64,000 bases of DNA from Gnetum montanum (lineage: Eukaryota > Streptophyta > Gnetopsida > Gnetales > Gnetaceae), in assembly GCA_015680685.1 (NCBI GenBank), contig MNCI01005835.1, forward strand, positions 773,939-837,938, in the 5' to 3' direction. Within the stretch, counting starts at the first letter, position 1, and every line of letters begins with the position of its first letter. A program made the translations under genes and the position numbers. Positions 23,131 through 34,227 of the stretch are shown piece by piece. The notes below the pieces were generated by a model that had not been told where the DNA came from, ran no database searches, and saw only the letters and a program-made list of their open reading frames with translations.

Positions 23131-24900
23131 TACTCCCATGACTGAATAAAAACTTGTCCTCGAGTTCCTTACAAAATATTAGGAAGGTATGAGATTATTA
23201 ACTAATTGACAACTAACGATGGAATGGGATGACAAATTCAACATGCCCAATGAACGAATCAATAAGCATATTACAACATTAGTGTTCATGATCATTGTGG
23301 TGAACACTTGTACATAAATGACATCCAAGCCTTTATTTGCTAGCTTGTAGAGAAAGAGAGAGAAAGAAAATGAAGCATGTTACCACAAATGCTAAGATTG
23401 CGCCTTCCATTATTTATCCATAGCCATGCGACCAAACTTGCTCCTTTTGTAAATGCTCCAGTTCTAGTCCATCTTGAGTACTTCCTCCAAGCCTAGTCCA
23501 TTGTTTGTATGATCACCGTTTGCACACACAACACAATCACAAATGAGCAAGGATAGATAAACCACAATGCAGTTGATACCTTGCCTCGATATGAAGTGCA
23601 TTGGCTGAGTTGTGGTTATGGCAGAAATTAGTTTGGAGATTTATCATAGGTGACTGCCCAAGGTGTAGGGGTTAGGTAATTATTAAAATGGAGAAAATTA
23701 AAAAAATTTTGCCAGGGCCCCCACAACTAAGAGCAAACCTCCGGTAGCTATAAGATGGAAAAACATGAGGAACAAGAAAGATGAAAAATATCAACGGCAA
23801 TGCCAATAAAATGGATGTCATGGATGGGGATGAAACAAGAAATGGTTGATTGCAAGAAATGCTTAAAGGAAAGAAGTTAATAATTTCATCAAAAAGAAAT
23901 GCCAGTGGGTCCTCCCCAAAGCAAGCTCATGCCCTTTATGCCCTGACAAACCCACAAACTACAGAGTCCGTAGGCTCTAGGAATGTCATTTGGAAGCAAG
24001 AGTTAAAAACTTACCCACAAGAATTTGCCAAAGAAAAACAATGCATCAACCCAAAAATGGACGAATGATAAAACCAGCAATGAGGTGGAAAAATGGGAAG
24101 AAAGATGGAGCGGAGAGAATGGAATGAAATCCCAAGAACAAGGTTTTGTAAAGTCCCTTGTGTATTTCATGGTTAAGATAACTAAGTAGAACTCATCTCA
24201 AATCTAGACTCAAAAAAACCACATCCAGTGACCTCACATCAACACACTTGACCAATCCATCCACTTGAAGCAACAAGAATGCTTCCACAAAGAGTCACCA
24301 CCATTCCAAGGAGAGCGAGATGGAGAAGTAGGAAGCGAGAAAGGGCCTTAATTAGAGGAAACCTTCAGGCAATGGGTAACATGTCTTTCTAGTTCCATAA
24401 CCAGTGCTTGTAGCCCATATTTCTTTATTATGTCTAAGGGGTCTGCTTTGAATTCTCACACTTTTTTTTGTTTTTGTTTTTTTTTTTTGTTTTTTTNNNN
24501 NNNNNNNNNNNNNNNNTGACAACCACACCATGCAAAGACTTATTTTTATTCACTCAGCTTCCCAATTTTTGAACAAATTCAAAATGGCAAAAAACCTAAG
24601 AAAAAGCATCCAAGAACCCAAGAGAATGACTAGCAAAAATGCATCAAATCCCCTTGAAGTCACACCCTTTTCATCCTTTGAGTCTTTCCTTAGTTTGAAA
24701 AGTACCTAGCCACTAATTCATTAAAAGTTTACTTCGAAAAAAGGGACTATACAGTTCCAAGCTAAAGGAGACCATAGAGTTGTATGGATGAGTGGACAGC
24801 ATGGACTCATTGCCTATTTTACCAAAAGAACCATACCTTAATATCAGCATCATAATTCAAAGGTAAAAACCAAACATTAGCAATCAATATGATATAATTC
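23131..24900 (-). other. Non-coding 3' region of E2 with a 20-base gap
   Basis: Homologous to 13110-14990 of T and (inverted) 1-1781 of L. It contains a T-rich tract ending in 20 N (24497-24516). No sense ORF is supported. A 72-codon antisense frame at 23850-24068 is discussed in the findings. Confidence 0.7.
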
Positions 24901-25079
24901 AATCCACCATCATGAGCACTTATTGGATGACGAATAAAAGCAATCAAGCAAACAAAGAAATAGTAAAAATATAAATGATGGTATAAAACAAGAATAAGAA
25001 AAGTTGAAAGAATGTGTAAAACAAAAATTCAAAAATAATTGAGGGCCTATAACGATTAGCATAGGTGGCCATCTCCCCA

Positions 25080-28000
25080 CGACTAAGTTGGAAGGAGGAG
25101 ATCCAAAATAGTAAGCAAGGTTGTCCATCAACAGTGGTAGCATGTGTACTGGCTATCCTAAGCTCATGAAAAGGTTTAGTTTGTTGCACATTGACCAAAA
25201 GTTTCTTATCCAAGCTCTCAGGTGTCTATATTATCATGGCCCCTGAAGGAAAAGTTGCATAAATAATATAACGTCCTTTCCACAATGTTTGAAATTTAGT
25301 ATGTTGTGGGACATGTGTGGGATTCCAGTAGAGAACCTTATCTTCTAGCTGATATTTAACTTTCCTAATTCTTAGGTCATGACTCTATTTATTGAAGGCC
25401 TTGTGCAATTTGTTAGATGACACGGTAGCTAATCAGTTTTCATCTAGCAAGTTAAGGGTTACTAACCATTGTTTCTGTGCTAGATCAAGGTCAAGGTTGA
25501 GGTCACATGCCGTGGATAGTGTACGAAGCTTAGTTTGAATGGGAGACGTTGGTAATTTACTATACACTAACTCATAAGGAGAGTAGCTTGTAGGGAGCTT
25601 CCATGTGGAGCGGTCTACCCAAAGAGCATCATTAAGTTTAGTGCTCCAGTCTCACCTAAACTTGCTAATGGTTCTTATCAATATCTTTGTAATCTCCCTG
25701 TTGGTGACTTCTGCTTGACCGTTTGCTTGGGGGTGGTATGGTGTAGTCAATTTATGCTCAACCCCTAAGCGTTGCATTAATTTCTGAAAAGTTGCACTTG
25801 TGAAGTGTGTACCATTGTCTAAAATAAGTGCACATGGCACACCAAACCTATTTATGATTTTTTGTTGAATAAATTGTGCAGCTATAGATGATTACAATCT
25901 TTAACAGTAGTTGCTTTAGCCCATTTTGTTAGGTAATCAACGGCAACAATAATATAAGCTTTTCCATTGGACATTGGTGTAATTGGCCCCATAAAATCAA
26001 TTTTCCAAATGTCGAAGGGTTCTAACAGTTGAATCCATTGTTGCGGACCCTCCATTCTAGCAGTCATTCCCCCATCACGTTGATAGTACTCACAAGATTG
26101 GACAAAACGATGGGCATCCCGAAATAATATAGGCCAATAATATCCTGCAAGTAAGATCTTGATGGTCATTCGCCTCCCAGTGTAATGACCCCTACAAGGA
26201 CCCTCATGAGCTTCTTGGAGAACTCACAGTTGATCTATATTGGGAACACACCATCAAACCAAGCCATCGGGACACACTTTGTAAAGGTGCCCATTGATCT
26301 CCATAAAGTACTTGACTTGGTGAAGAAACTATTGTTTCTTCTTAAGGTTTAACTCTTGTGGTGTTTATTGGGTGAGGAGATAGGTAAGAATGCTACTGTA
26401 CTAGTTTGTCTCCATGGGTGATTGATTATTCACTACACTAGCAAAGAGGAATTTATCAGGGAAATGATCAGAAATTGGATACTCATCCTCTTTGTTGTCC
26501 CATCACAACTGAGATAAATGATTAGCAACTACATTCTTGATGCCCTTGCGATCGATCATCGTTAAATCGAACTCTTGTAAGATTACAAGCCATTGTATGA
26601 TACAAGGGCTTACCATTGGCTTATTCATGAGGAACCTTATTGCACTATGAATAGTATGTATATATACTTTATATCCCAATACATAGTGTCTAAACTTTTC
26701 TAGTGCAAACACTACAGCCATTAATTCTTTCTCTGTGGTAGTGTAGTTAAGTTGTGCACTAGTGATACTTCTACTTGCATAGTGGATGTAATAAGGATGC
26801 TTCTGGTTATCTAACTATGTAAGTACAACTCCTAAAGAATAGTTGGACACGTCAGTCATGATATGGAATGGTTTGGACTAGTCAGGAGCTTGTAGAATGG
26901 GTGTTTCTACTAGCTTCTGTTTCAGAGTTTGGAAAGCTAATTTCCATTCCTTGGTCCACTCGAGAGGTACGTCCTTTTTTGTTAATTCCACCAATGGTTT
27001 GGCAACCTTTGAAAAGTTCTCAATAAATCTCCTATAGTAGCCAGTATGTCCAAGGAATGACTAAATATCTTTGACAGTTTTCAGTTGACGAGTAATTCCT
27101 TGGATAATTTTAATTTTCTTAGGGTCTACCTCTATCCCTGTTTGTGAGATTTTGTGCCCTAGTACTATGCCTTCTTAGACCATCAAATGGCTTTTTTTCT
27201 AGTTAAGCCTCAAATTGTTTTCTATACATCTTTTTAACACTTGCTCTAACCAGTCCAAGGCTTAATCAAAGTTTGCTCCATAAGTGGAGAAGTCATCCAT
27301 AAAGACCTCCATGTCATTCCCTATTTGCTATTGGAATATGCTTAGAACTAGTCGTTGAAATGTTGTAGGGGCATTGCACAAGCCAAAAAACATTTGTTTG
27401 TATGCGAATGTTCCCCAAGGACTGGTAAACATAGTCTTGGCTTGATCTTCTGGGGTTATTTGTATTTGGTTATATCTGCTATATCCATCCAAAAAACTAT
27501 AATAGCGATGCCCTACAGTGGTGTTTAAGACTTGGTTGACAAATGGCAATGGAAAGTGATCTTTGAATGTTGTCATATTTAGTAGCTTGAAATCTATGCA
27601 CATCCTCTATTTGCCTCCCTTTTTAGGCACAATAACTAAGGGACTAGCCCATTCACTATCAGCAATCAGGTATATGAACCTAGCCTTAAGAAGCTGTTCG
27701 ATTTCTTCCTTAACTACTTGCTTTAGCTTAGGGTTCAATCGCCTTTGCGATTGTCTTCGAGGCTTCATGGAGGGGTCAGTGTAAATTCTATGTTGGCATA
27801 TCCTAGGATCTATTCTAGTTAATTTAGGATATGACTAAGCGAAGGCTTTCGACGATTTATTTATTACCTTCAAAAAATTTTCTTTTTGTTGAGAAGCAAG
27901 CTTAGCATTGATAATTACCAATTTTCCATTTTGAATAAACATGTATTTCATACCGGTGGGCAATGGTTTTAGCTCGAGTGGCTCCTACTTAAATTTCTCA

Positions 28001-28740
28001 GGGATTTCCAACTTCCCCCAGTTGATATTTTCAAGGTTAAGACTTGGAAGTTGGCAGTGGACTTGCTCTAATGCATCTATGCTATCGATGTAAGCACAAG
28101 TCAAACCCTCAATTGGTTCCATGTATATGAGTGAACTACTTTCTTGATCAGTTGTTAGCCACTGGGTGCCTTCCTGTTGTGTGGCTGCTGCATACAGGAA
28201 TCTTTGTATGTTGATCACTTGTGCACACTGATTGCATGCAGGCAACATTAAACTTTACACAAACCATGACCTCTACACACAACTACACCCTATGTCATTG
28301 TATGCGATGCACAGAACTTTCTTCTTCTCAATCTTTCCTAATGCATTTTTCTTTAATATTTCTAGGGAGAGATCATAGATTCCTAGGCATGTGTTGATGG
28401 TGCTTAGCCATGCTCTTCCCATTATGATCGGGAAGTCCCCCTTATTGTTGTTTACCTAAATCACTAGGAAGTTAGTTGGGTACGACTGCCCACAAACAGT
28501 GGTAATAAGGTCTTCCATCAGTCCTAATGGGACAGTGATGGACTAGTCAACCAACTTTAGATGGATGTTGCTCTTTTTCAATGGAGGTAGGTTCTAGGCC
28601 TTGTACATTTTTTGAGAAATCAAGTTGACACCGGAACCTGAATCTAAAAGAGCCTTGCATAGCGCATTTTCAGCAATTTGTAAGTATATCGAAGGACTTC
28701 TAGGATTAGAGAATTTCCTGGGAAGGTGGCCAGCTTTGAT
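25080..28740 (-). pseudogene. pol: pol pseudogene of E2: protease, RT, RNase H, integrase
   Basis: Minus strand, from high to low coordinate. Protease has CKALLDSGSGVNLI near 28622-28665 and FPIIMGRAWLS. A linker holds 'LTCAYID...LPSLNLEN' (28248-27985). RT is at about 27900-27000 with CIDFKLLN, DHFPLPF, FLDGYSRYNQI, FGLCNAPTTFQ and the catalytic FMDDF (27303-27289, a variant of YxDD). RNase H is at about 26900-26500 with TTEKELMAVVFALEKFRHY and a degenerate NVVANHLSQL end. Integrase has HEGPCRGH at the start of its zinc-binding region (second Cys of SCEYYQR mutated to Tyr) and core residues in KIDFMGPI, ILDNGTHF and GQAEVTN. Its C-terminal part reads on to about 25080. Many stops and some frame changes are present. 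All domains of an autonomous element can be recognised. Confidence 0.88.
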
Positions 28741-31274
28741 CTAATCAGTGACGACATGTGTTAGCATGACTGTATGCGTTGAGTGCAGTGATTGGGTTGA
28801 AGGCAGCTTCGAAGTTTTGACAAGGGCTTGTGATTGTAAGGGCTTAGTTGGTCTATTGGTTCTAAAGAAAGGTCTTTTCTTCATGTGGTTGTTGGAAGCA
28901 ACAGTAGGTTGAGAGTTGACAGCCCTTGTAGCATTATGTTGTTTTGGCTGGGTAGGGATTTCACCCTACATAGCTGGAGCAAGTGGTAGTGGAGCTATTG
29001 GTGGAAGAGATGCGGTCAGATGAGAAGGATGATATGCTTGCAGAATATCGCCCCTAGAAGAGGGAGTTCCATAATACTCATGGGCTTGGTAGTAAGGTTG
29101 AGGAGTGGTGTGACCAATAGAGTCATGTGGGGAGATTGGCTATTGCATGTAATACCCATACATGTCAAGTTGCCAATAAGGATATTATTGCCTTGGTGGT
29201 GGCATTCCTCATGATTGTGGGTGCTTCCATTGTTGATATTGCTCAATCAGTTGTGGTGGAGTTCCACTGAGATAATATGTTAAGGTTTGGTGGAATTGCC
29301 TTGGGTTACCTTGAGGATAAGGTAACATTTGGGGTGTCTGCCTTTTATTTAATCATGGGTTGAGTGCACACACCCCAAACTCCTACAGATGTGAGATTAC
29401 AGGGCAACATCCCTTAGGATGGTCATATTGACATATCTCACATCCACTATCATTGTCTGTTTCCGAATTCACAACCTCTTTAATGATGGAAACTTTGCCC
29501 TTACCCTTGCTACGTGCATGTTCAACCTCTTTCTTTTTTCTTTTCTCACTACCTTGCTCTCTAGACTCCTATACTATTTTAAGAACAATTTGAAATCTAT
29601 TGTTTAGAGAATCCCACATTTGGTCTACCTTTGCCAAAACTTTTGATGTCATCTTTTGGATAGGCAAAGTTTTCCTATTCACCATCTCTTCAAGTGGTGA
29701 CTCTTCTTCATCCTCACAAAATCTTACTCTCCTCTTTCTGAGGGAAGGATCTCGGTTATACTCTTATGACTTTCTTTCTTCCGTAGCTCACCTTCTTCCT
29801 TAGCAACTTGCTCCTATAGTCTTTGGATTTGATGGAACCTAAGCTCGGATAGTCTTCCTTGGGCATACATCCTAAGGGTTCTTCTCGTTTCATGCCTAAG
29901 CCCATCTATGAGATGGCGCAGTTAATCCCTTTACGAATAACCATGGCCAAGATAACGATGTAACAGTGCATAGTATCGGCCCATGATAACATCCAAGGGT
30001 TCATGTCCTCCTTGTTTCCAACCTTGGATTTGCTTTCGCAGGTGGGACACTCAAGAGTACATTTGGTACTTATCGTTGAATAATTCTAACATAATACTCC
30101 ATCTACGAATAGATTCTGGTTCTAAAGATCGGTACTAGCTTTCTACTTCTTTAACTAGTGTCCGCGGGAACAACTTAAGTTTTTTCCATTCATTATCTAT
30201 GTTTTGTAAGGCACACGCATCATGGAATGCTTGTAAATGATTCTGAGGATTAGCATTGTATCCCCCTTCAAATCGTGGGATATTGTTCATATCTAATCTC
30301 TTGATCCTACTATCTTTCTAGTGCCTTGTTGGAATTCTAACAGCCTCAGTTATGTCTAACATACTTCGAGTAGCGAGTAGGGGTTCATCGTGATTGTCTT
30401 GTCCATGGTGTCTATGATGCTTATGTTGTTCCCTACTCTCCCTTCTTCTATGTCGTGACTCTCTAGAGTGCCCTCATCCCCTTTCTTAGTTGTTTCGTCT
30501 ATGACTTCCACTTTGCCTACCTTTATCCCCATGGTTTTTTTCTTTATGATCATGTCCAAATATTGAAGGAGAGGGTGAAGGAGATGATGAAGGTGAAGAA
30601 GAAGGAGAACCGTCACCATGACAGTGTTTGCTACCTTCTATGCTACGGTCTTAGCCCCGATCGCGATTGTGATCAGAATGTCCACCTTTATCATGAATTT
30701 GTGTCCCTTTTTCGGATCCTTTGTGTCGGTGGGTATCAGAACTTGGGTTATGAATAGTGGAATGAAGGTTTTGATACACAACCCCTTGGCCAAAGTCAAG
30801 GGGAGGAACATCGTTGTGTGGGCGATTGCTTGAGGTAGGTTCACCACCCTCATTTTCACTTAAGACATGTGGGGCATCCTGGGACCACTTATCCTTCAAA
30901 GACTTATGATGTCTCTCATGTTGCACGTCCCTTTGAAGTTGTGCCTTTGTGGGATGGTATTCTCTTGAGTCATGGTCTTGCACGACGTATTCTGCGTGTA
31001 AGCGCGGCATGCCAATTCGAGTGAGAGCACGAAGAAGCATGCTCAGGACTGAATGATCGGGAGGTAACACTATGTTACCTTTTAAGTCTCGCCAACATAG
31101 TTGTTCGTCTTAATGGAGGATAAAGGTGAAGTCTGGTATATACTCATCGGGATGAATATATACCACTTGAACTTGTTGAGGGACTAGCGGATCAATGTCA
31201 TGTGTATTACATCACCGATTGTTTCTTGTTTCAGACCTAGGCAGTGAGGCGCTTTCATATGAAGAAGGAGACAT
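28741..31274 (-). pseudogene. gag: gag pseudogene of E2
   Basis: The ATG at 31274 (MSPSSYESASLP) corresponds to the gag starts of T and E3. A stop lies after FTFILH near 31110. Then WRDLKGNIVLPPDHSVLSML opens a 139-codon frame (31070-30651). The middle is rich in His, Ser, Arg and Asp. The capsid-like part retains the 'NNIPRFEGGYNA' and 'HKRNTLPIQK'-like blocks in pieces. A zinc-finger-like CEICQYDHPKGCC lies near 29445-29401, then a Pro/Gln/Tyr-rich stretch. Stops break it throughout. The counterpart of 29693-29935 is missing from T at its N. Confidence 0.78.
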
Positions 31275-31390
31275 ACTTGTTTGTTCAGTGTGCAATGTAT
31301 TCTTGTTTATTATTTTCTCAATCAACCCTAAGGGTTTGTTCCAATGATGTGAATGATTTCCTATGTTTTAGTTAGCGTACAAACAACTAA

Positions 31391-31410
31391 GTCCCCGGCA
31401 ACGGCACCAA
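31391..31410 (-). other. Primer binding site of E2, tRNA-Asp type
   Basis: The minus strand reads TTGGTGCCGTTGCCGGGGAC directly after the 5' LTR. It differs from the tRNA-Asp complement by a single C-to-T change. Confidence 0.87.
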
Positions 31411-32520
31411 TGATGAGCAGCGAGGTACCCCTATGCTCAACCATACGAATATGAGCGTTTCACGCACAATCCGGTCAAATTCCAAGGACTAAGTGCCTAT
31501 GTGCCTTTGTGGAACAAGGACAGGTTGGTTGATTGTTGTCTTCCCAAGCTTACCTATATGTCACGATTGTATGGTTAAGTAAGCTTGAGGCATATGATTT
31601 TTATAGCTTTTATGTTTTTATGTCCTGCTACTAATAAGGAAGGAGAGAGATAACTAAGTGATTAATTTAACTTAACTACTGATTAACTAGGCTTTAACTA
31701 ATCCTAACACTCGCATCTGTTCTCACTTTCCGTACACATCTTGAACCAGTGCAACACTACTGGGATTACCAAACGCTAATCGTTACTGGGTTACCAAGTG
31801 TTACATGCATGTTCGAAGTGATCGTATTGAGTGTAATTTAATGATTTGCTAAATTGATCAAAATGAATTGCTATGTTAATAACAAAATGTAAAGTGCATA
31901 AAATAAAATAAAATAAAATAAATGCATAAGAAAATAAAATAAAAGACATGTGTAAGAAAATAAATCTCAAGTGCTGCAAGGAGCTCGTCTTTATTGCCGT
32001 ACACAAGGTGTGCTCAGGTACACAATGCTCGAATAAAGATCCGTCCACACTTTGACCTCTTGCTGCAGGCACTTGGAAAATACTCTAACTTTTAGACTAC
32101 AAGAGTTTCGCTACTTGACTGCTACCAGACTTTTTTCCAATTGTGTGCTTGAGCACTGTATTTATAGACTTGGGAGCAACTACTCTAATAATTAGAGTAA
32201 CCGCTCAAATAATTAGAATAACTGCTCCAATAATAACCACTCTAATTATTAGAGTAACCATTCCAATAATAACCGCTCTGATAATTAAAGTAACCGCTCC
32301 AATAATAACCACTCTAATTATTAGAGTAATCGCTTCAATAATAACCGCTCTAATTATTAGAGTAATCGCTCCAATAATAATCGCTTTAATTATTAGAGTA
32401 ACCGCTCCAATAATAACCGCTCTAATAATTAGAGTAATCACTCCAATAATAACCGCTCTAATTATTAGAGTAACTTTTCCAATAATAATCGCTCTAATAA
32501 TTAGAGTAATTGCTTCATCA
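31411..32520 (-). repeat. 5' LTR of E2
   Basis: 1110 bp, TGATGAGCAG...TGCTTCATCA. TATA is at 32159-32166 (tatttata on the plus strand). An (AAAAT)n-like run lies near 31900-31925. The R/U5 part shares 'cgaataaagatccgtcc' with the other families. Confidence 0.9.
32181..32520 (-). promoter_or_regulatory. U3 minisatellite of CTCTAAT-ATTAGAG palindromes (5' LTR copy)
   Basis: About nine 36-bp units, each a near-palindrome (ctctaattattagag) plus 'taaccgctccaataataacc'. They are immediately upstream of TATA on the minus strand. The array is more regular here than in the 3' LTR. Confidence 0.65.
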
Positions 32521-32525
32521 CTTAT

Positions 32526-32578
32526 ATTCACTTATTTCAGGTTTCAACATCCCACTTTAACTACAAACTGTCTACGAA
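32526..32578 (+). repeat. SINE copy 3, right half
   Basis: Continues the SINE tail interrupted by E2 ('cacttatttcaggtttcaac', compare 'caattatttcaagttccaac' in copy 1). It ends with the 25-bp direct repeat at 32554-32578. Confidence 0.6.
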
Positions 32579-32885
32579 CAAAGAAGAAAAAAATGATGTA
32601 TACATTCAGGTTGTAAGTTAAGTGTGAATTGTTGAATGATATCACATTGAGTAGACAAAGGGAGAACATTAAATAGAAAATCTCCATGATAAATCATATT
32701 ACATGGAAATTCCCAAATGACATAAAGTATAAGGGGGGGTTACAACTAGATGACTATATTATCTTCTTGACATATAGCAAACATAAAGCTTTTGTATTTC
32801 ATATTATCTATTATATTAACCTTGTAACTTGAAGTTTCCAAATCAATATTAGACCTTTCTATATACCTTGAAAAACATATAATTA
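32579..32885. other. AT-rich spacer
   Basis: No ORF or repeat recognised. A G7 run lies near 32735. Confidence 0.5.
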
Positions 32886-32980
32886 ACAATGAAATGTTAG
32901 CCTAGTGGTAAGGGTAACCCCACGTCACATGTTTGATTCTACAAGATAGCACCAAATTATAAATTAACAAAAATTGAGGT
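32886..32980 (+). repeat. tRNA-derived SINE, copy 4 (3'-truncated)
   Basis: A box TAGCCTAGTGGT (32898-32909) is identical to that of copy 1. The B-box-like ATGTTTGATTCT is at 32929-32940. 'Tagcaccaaattataaa' follows, after which similarity fades. Confidence 0.6.
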
Positions 32981-33059
32981 TGAATAGATACAAATAAAAA
33001 AAAAATTCAGTTTGAGTTTCATAATTAAAAATTTTAAAATTACACCCTGCAATAAAGAG

Positions 33060-33316
33060 ACGAGTTTAGAAAAGGGCGCCTAGCCTTTCCTCCAAAATCG
33101 ATAATTTCATTAACCTTGGTAAATGACGTCATTTCGTGCCTTAGCGCACATGCGAGCTGCACTGCGGGAAAACAAATCTAATCCAACTTAGATGCCATGG
33201 AATAAGGATAAGTATGAGTCTCGAGCTTTCGATGACAAAGGTTTCTGAATTAGGCCATCAATCTGCCATTTTTGCTGCAAATCTCGTGCTTCTTTTTGTT
33301 GAGAATATTTCACAGG
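33060..33316 (+). promoter_or_regulatory. Probable promoter and 5' UTR exon of the ZCCHC8-like gene
   Basis: A perfect TGACGTCA palindrome (bZIP/CRE-type site) lies at 33124-33131 in locally GC-richer sequence. The stretch ending 'atttcacag' at 33316 is followed by gttcgt, a plausible donor. The coding exon's acceptor (tcgtgcag) is at 34214, so a 5' UTR intron of about 0.9 kb is likely. The transcription start cannot be placed from sequence alone. Confidence 0.4.
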
Positions 33317-34227
33317 TTCGTTTCTTTCTGTAGCTGTTTAGGTAAATATTTGCGGTCTTTGTCCTTCCCTGCAGTAATTTCGTTTTCGGCGAAATGTTGC
33401 TGTCCGTAGCTTTAATGATCTCGTTCTGGATCGTTCCCTCTTTAAGTGGAGGTTCGAATGCGGTTAATCTTATAGCAAGTGACGAATGCTTTGATTTGTA
33501 TTTTGCTGTTGGATGCGAGGGTTTGAATGCTTTATTGGTTAGTTTCAAACGACACTCGCCTTCTTTGTACTAGATGAATTTGCGATGAGTGTTGCCTCTG
33601 TTTATAGATTTTTTAAAATGTTCTTCTTTTTCTTTTTGGCTTTTCTTTTGGATGAAGTAGAAGTGTTCTTCATCCGCTTTTTGGTGCTATCTTAGAGGTT
33701 GCGCGAATTCTGAAGGAACCAAGAATTAAAAGATTTAGAACATGAAACAGATTATGTTGGAATTGAAATGTATACACACGCATATACATACAGACACAGA
33801 CACGAACTTTCACTAGTACGCGCGCACGTTTGCTTTTGGTTTTATTGGGAAAAATTGGGTGCAGGGTATGTGAAACAGGATATGCTCTCGTGATATAGCT
33901 GCGCTTTGTATTAAGTTTAATCATCTTAAGATTTACTTTGAAAAGTTCTGCGTTTTAGTGCATTTAAATATTAAGAAATTCAAGCACTTTTGAAATTTGT
34001 TCGCCTCTCTAATGGTTTGGTAATTATTACACAAATTGAACATTTAAAGAAAATTGGTGAAAACATATGTGTTAAGTACTGCAAGTTTAATCACATGCGG
34101 AAATTGTTACGTGAGTTTAGCATTTGAGGTGTGTGATCGGTTTATCTCCATCTAAAAATCTCTTGCGTTCATGGACTTATAATGAATTTCTGGGGTTTTA
34201 TTTTCTTCGTGCAGGTACAAGATAGAA

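Larger units (their letters stand above)
22064..32520 (-). mobile_element. Complete, decayed Athila/Tat-like gypsy element E2
   Basis: 10457 bp with two ~1.1-kb LTRs (TGATG...CATCA) and a perfect 5-bp duplication, CTTAT at 22059-22063 and 32521-32525. On the minus strand the order is 5' LTR, PBS, gag, protease, RT, RNase H, integrase, non-coding 3' region, PPT, 3' LTR. The PR-RT-RH-INT order is that of Ty3-gypsy. The RT and PBS types place it with Athila/Tat-like non-chromoviruses. Both gag and pol carry many stops, so it is not currently autonomous. It lacks the extra ORF seen in A, E3 and E4. Confidence 0.92.

Noticed and set aside
22749-23145. Long repetitive ORFs on both strands (LIIRVTAPIIT-type), also at 32143-32616
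   Set aside because: They translate the 36-bp U3 minisatellite; a period divisible by three keeps all repeats in frame on both strands. They lie in LTR promoter sequence, not in genes.
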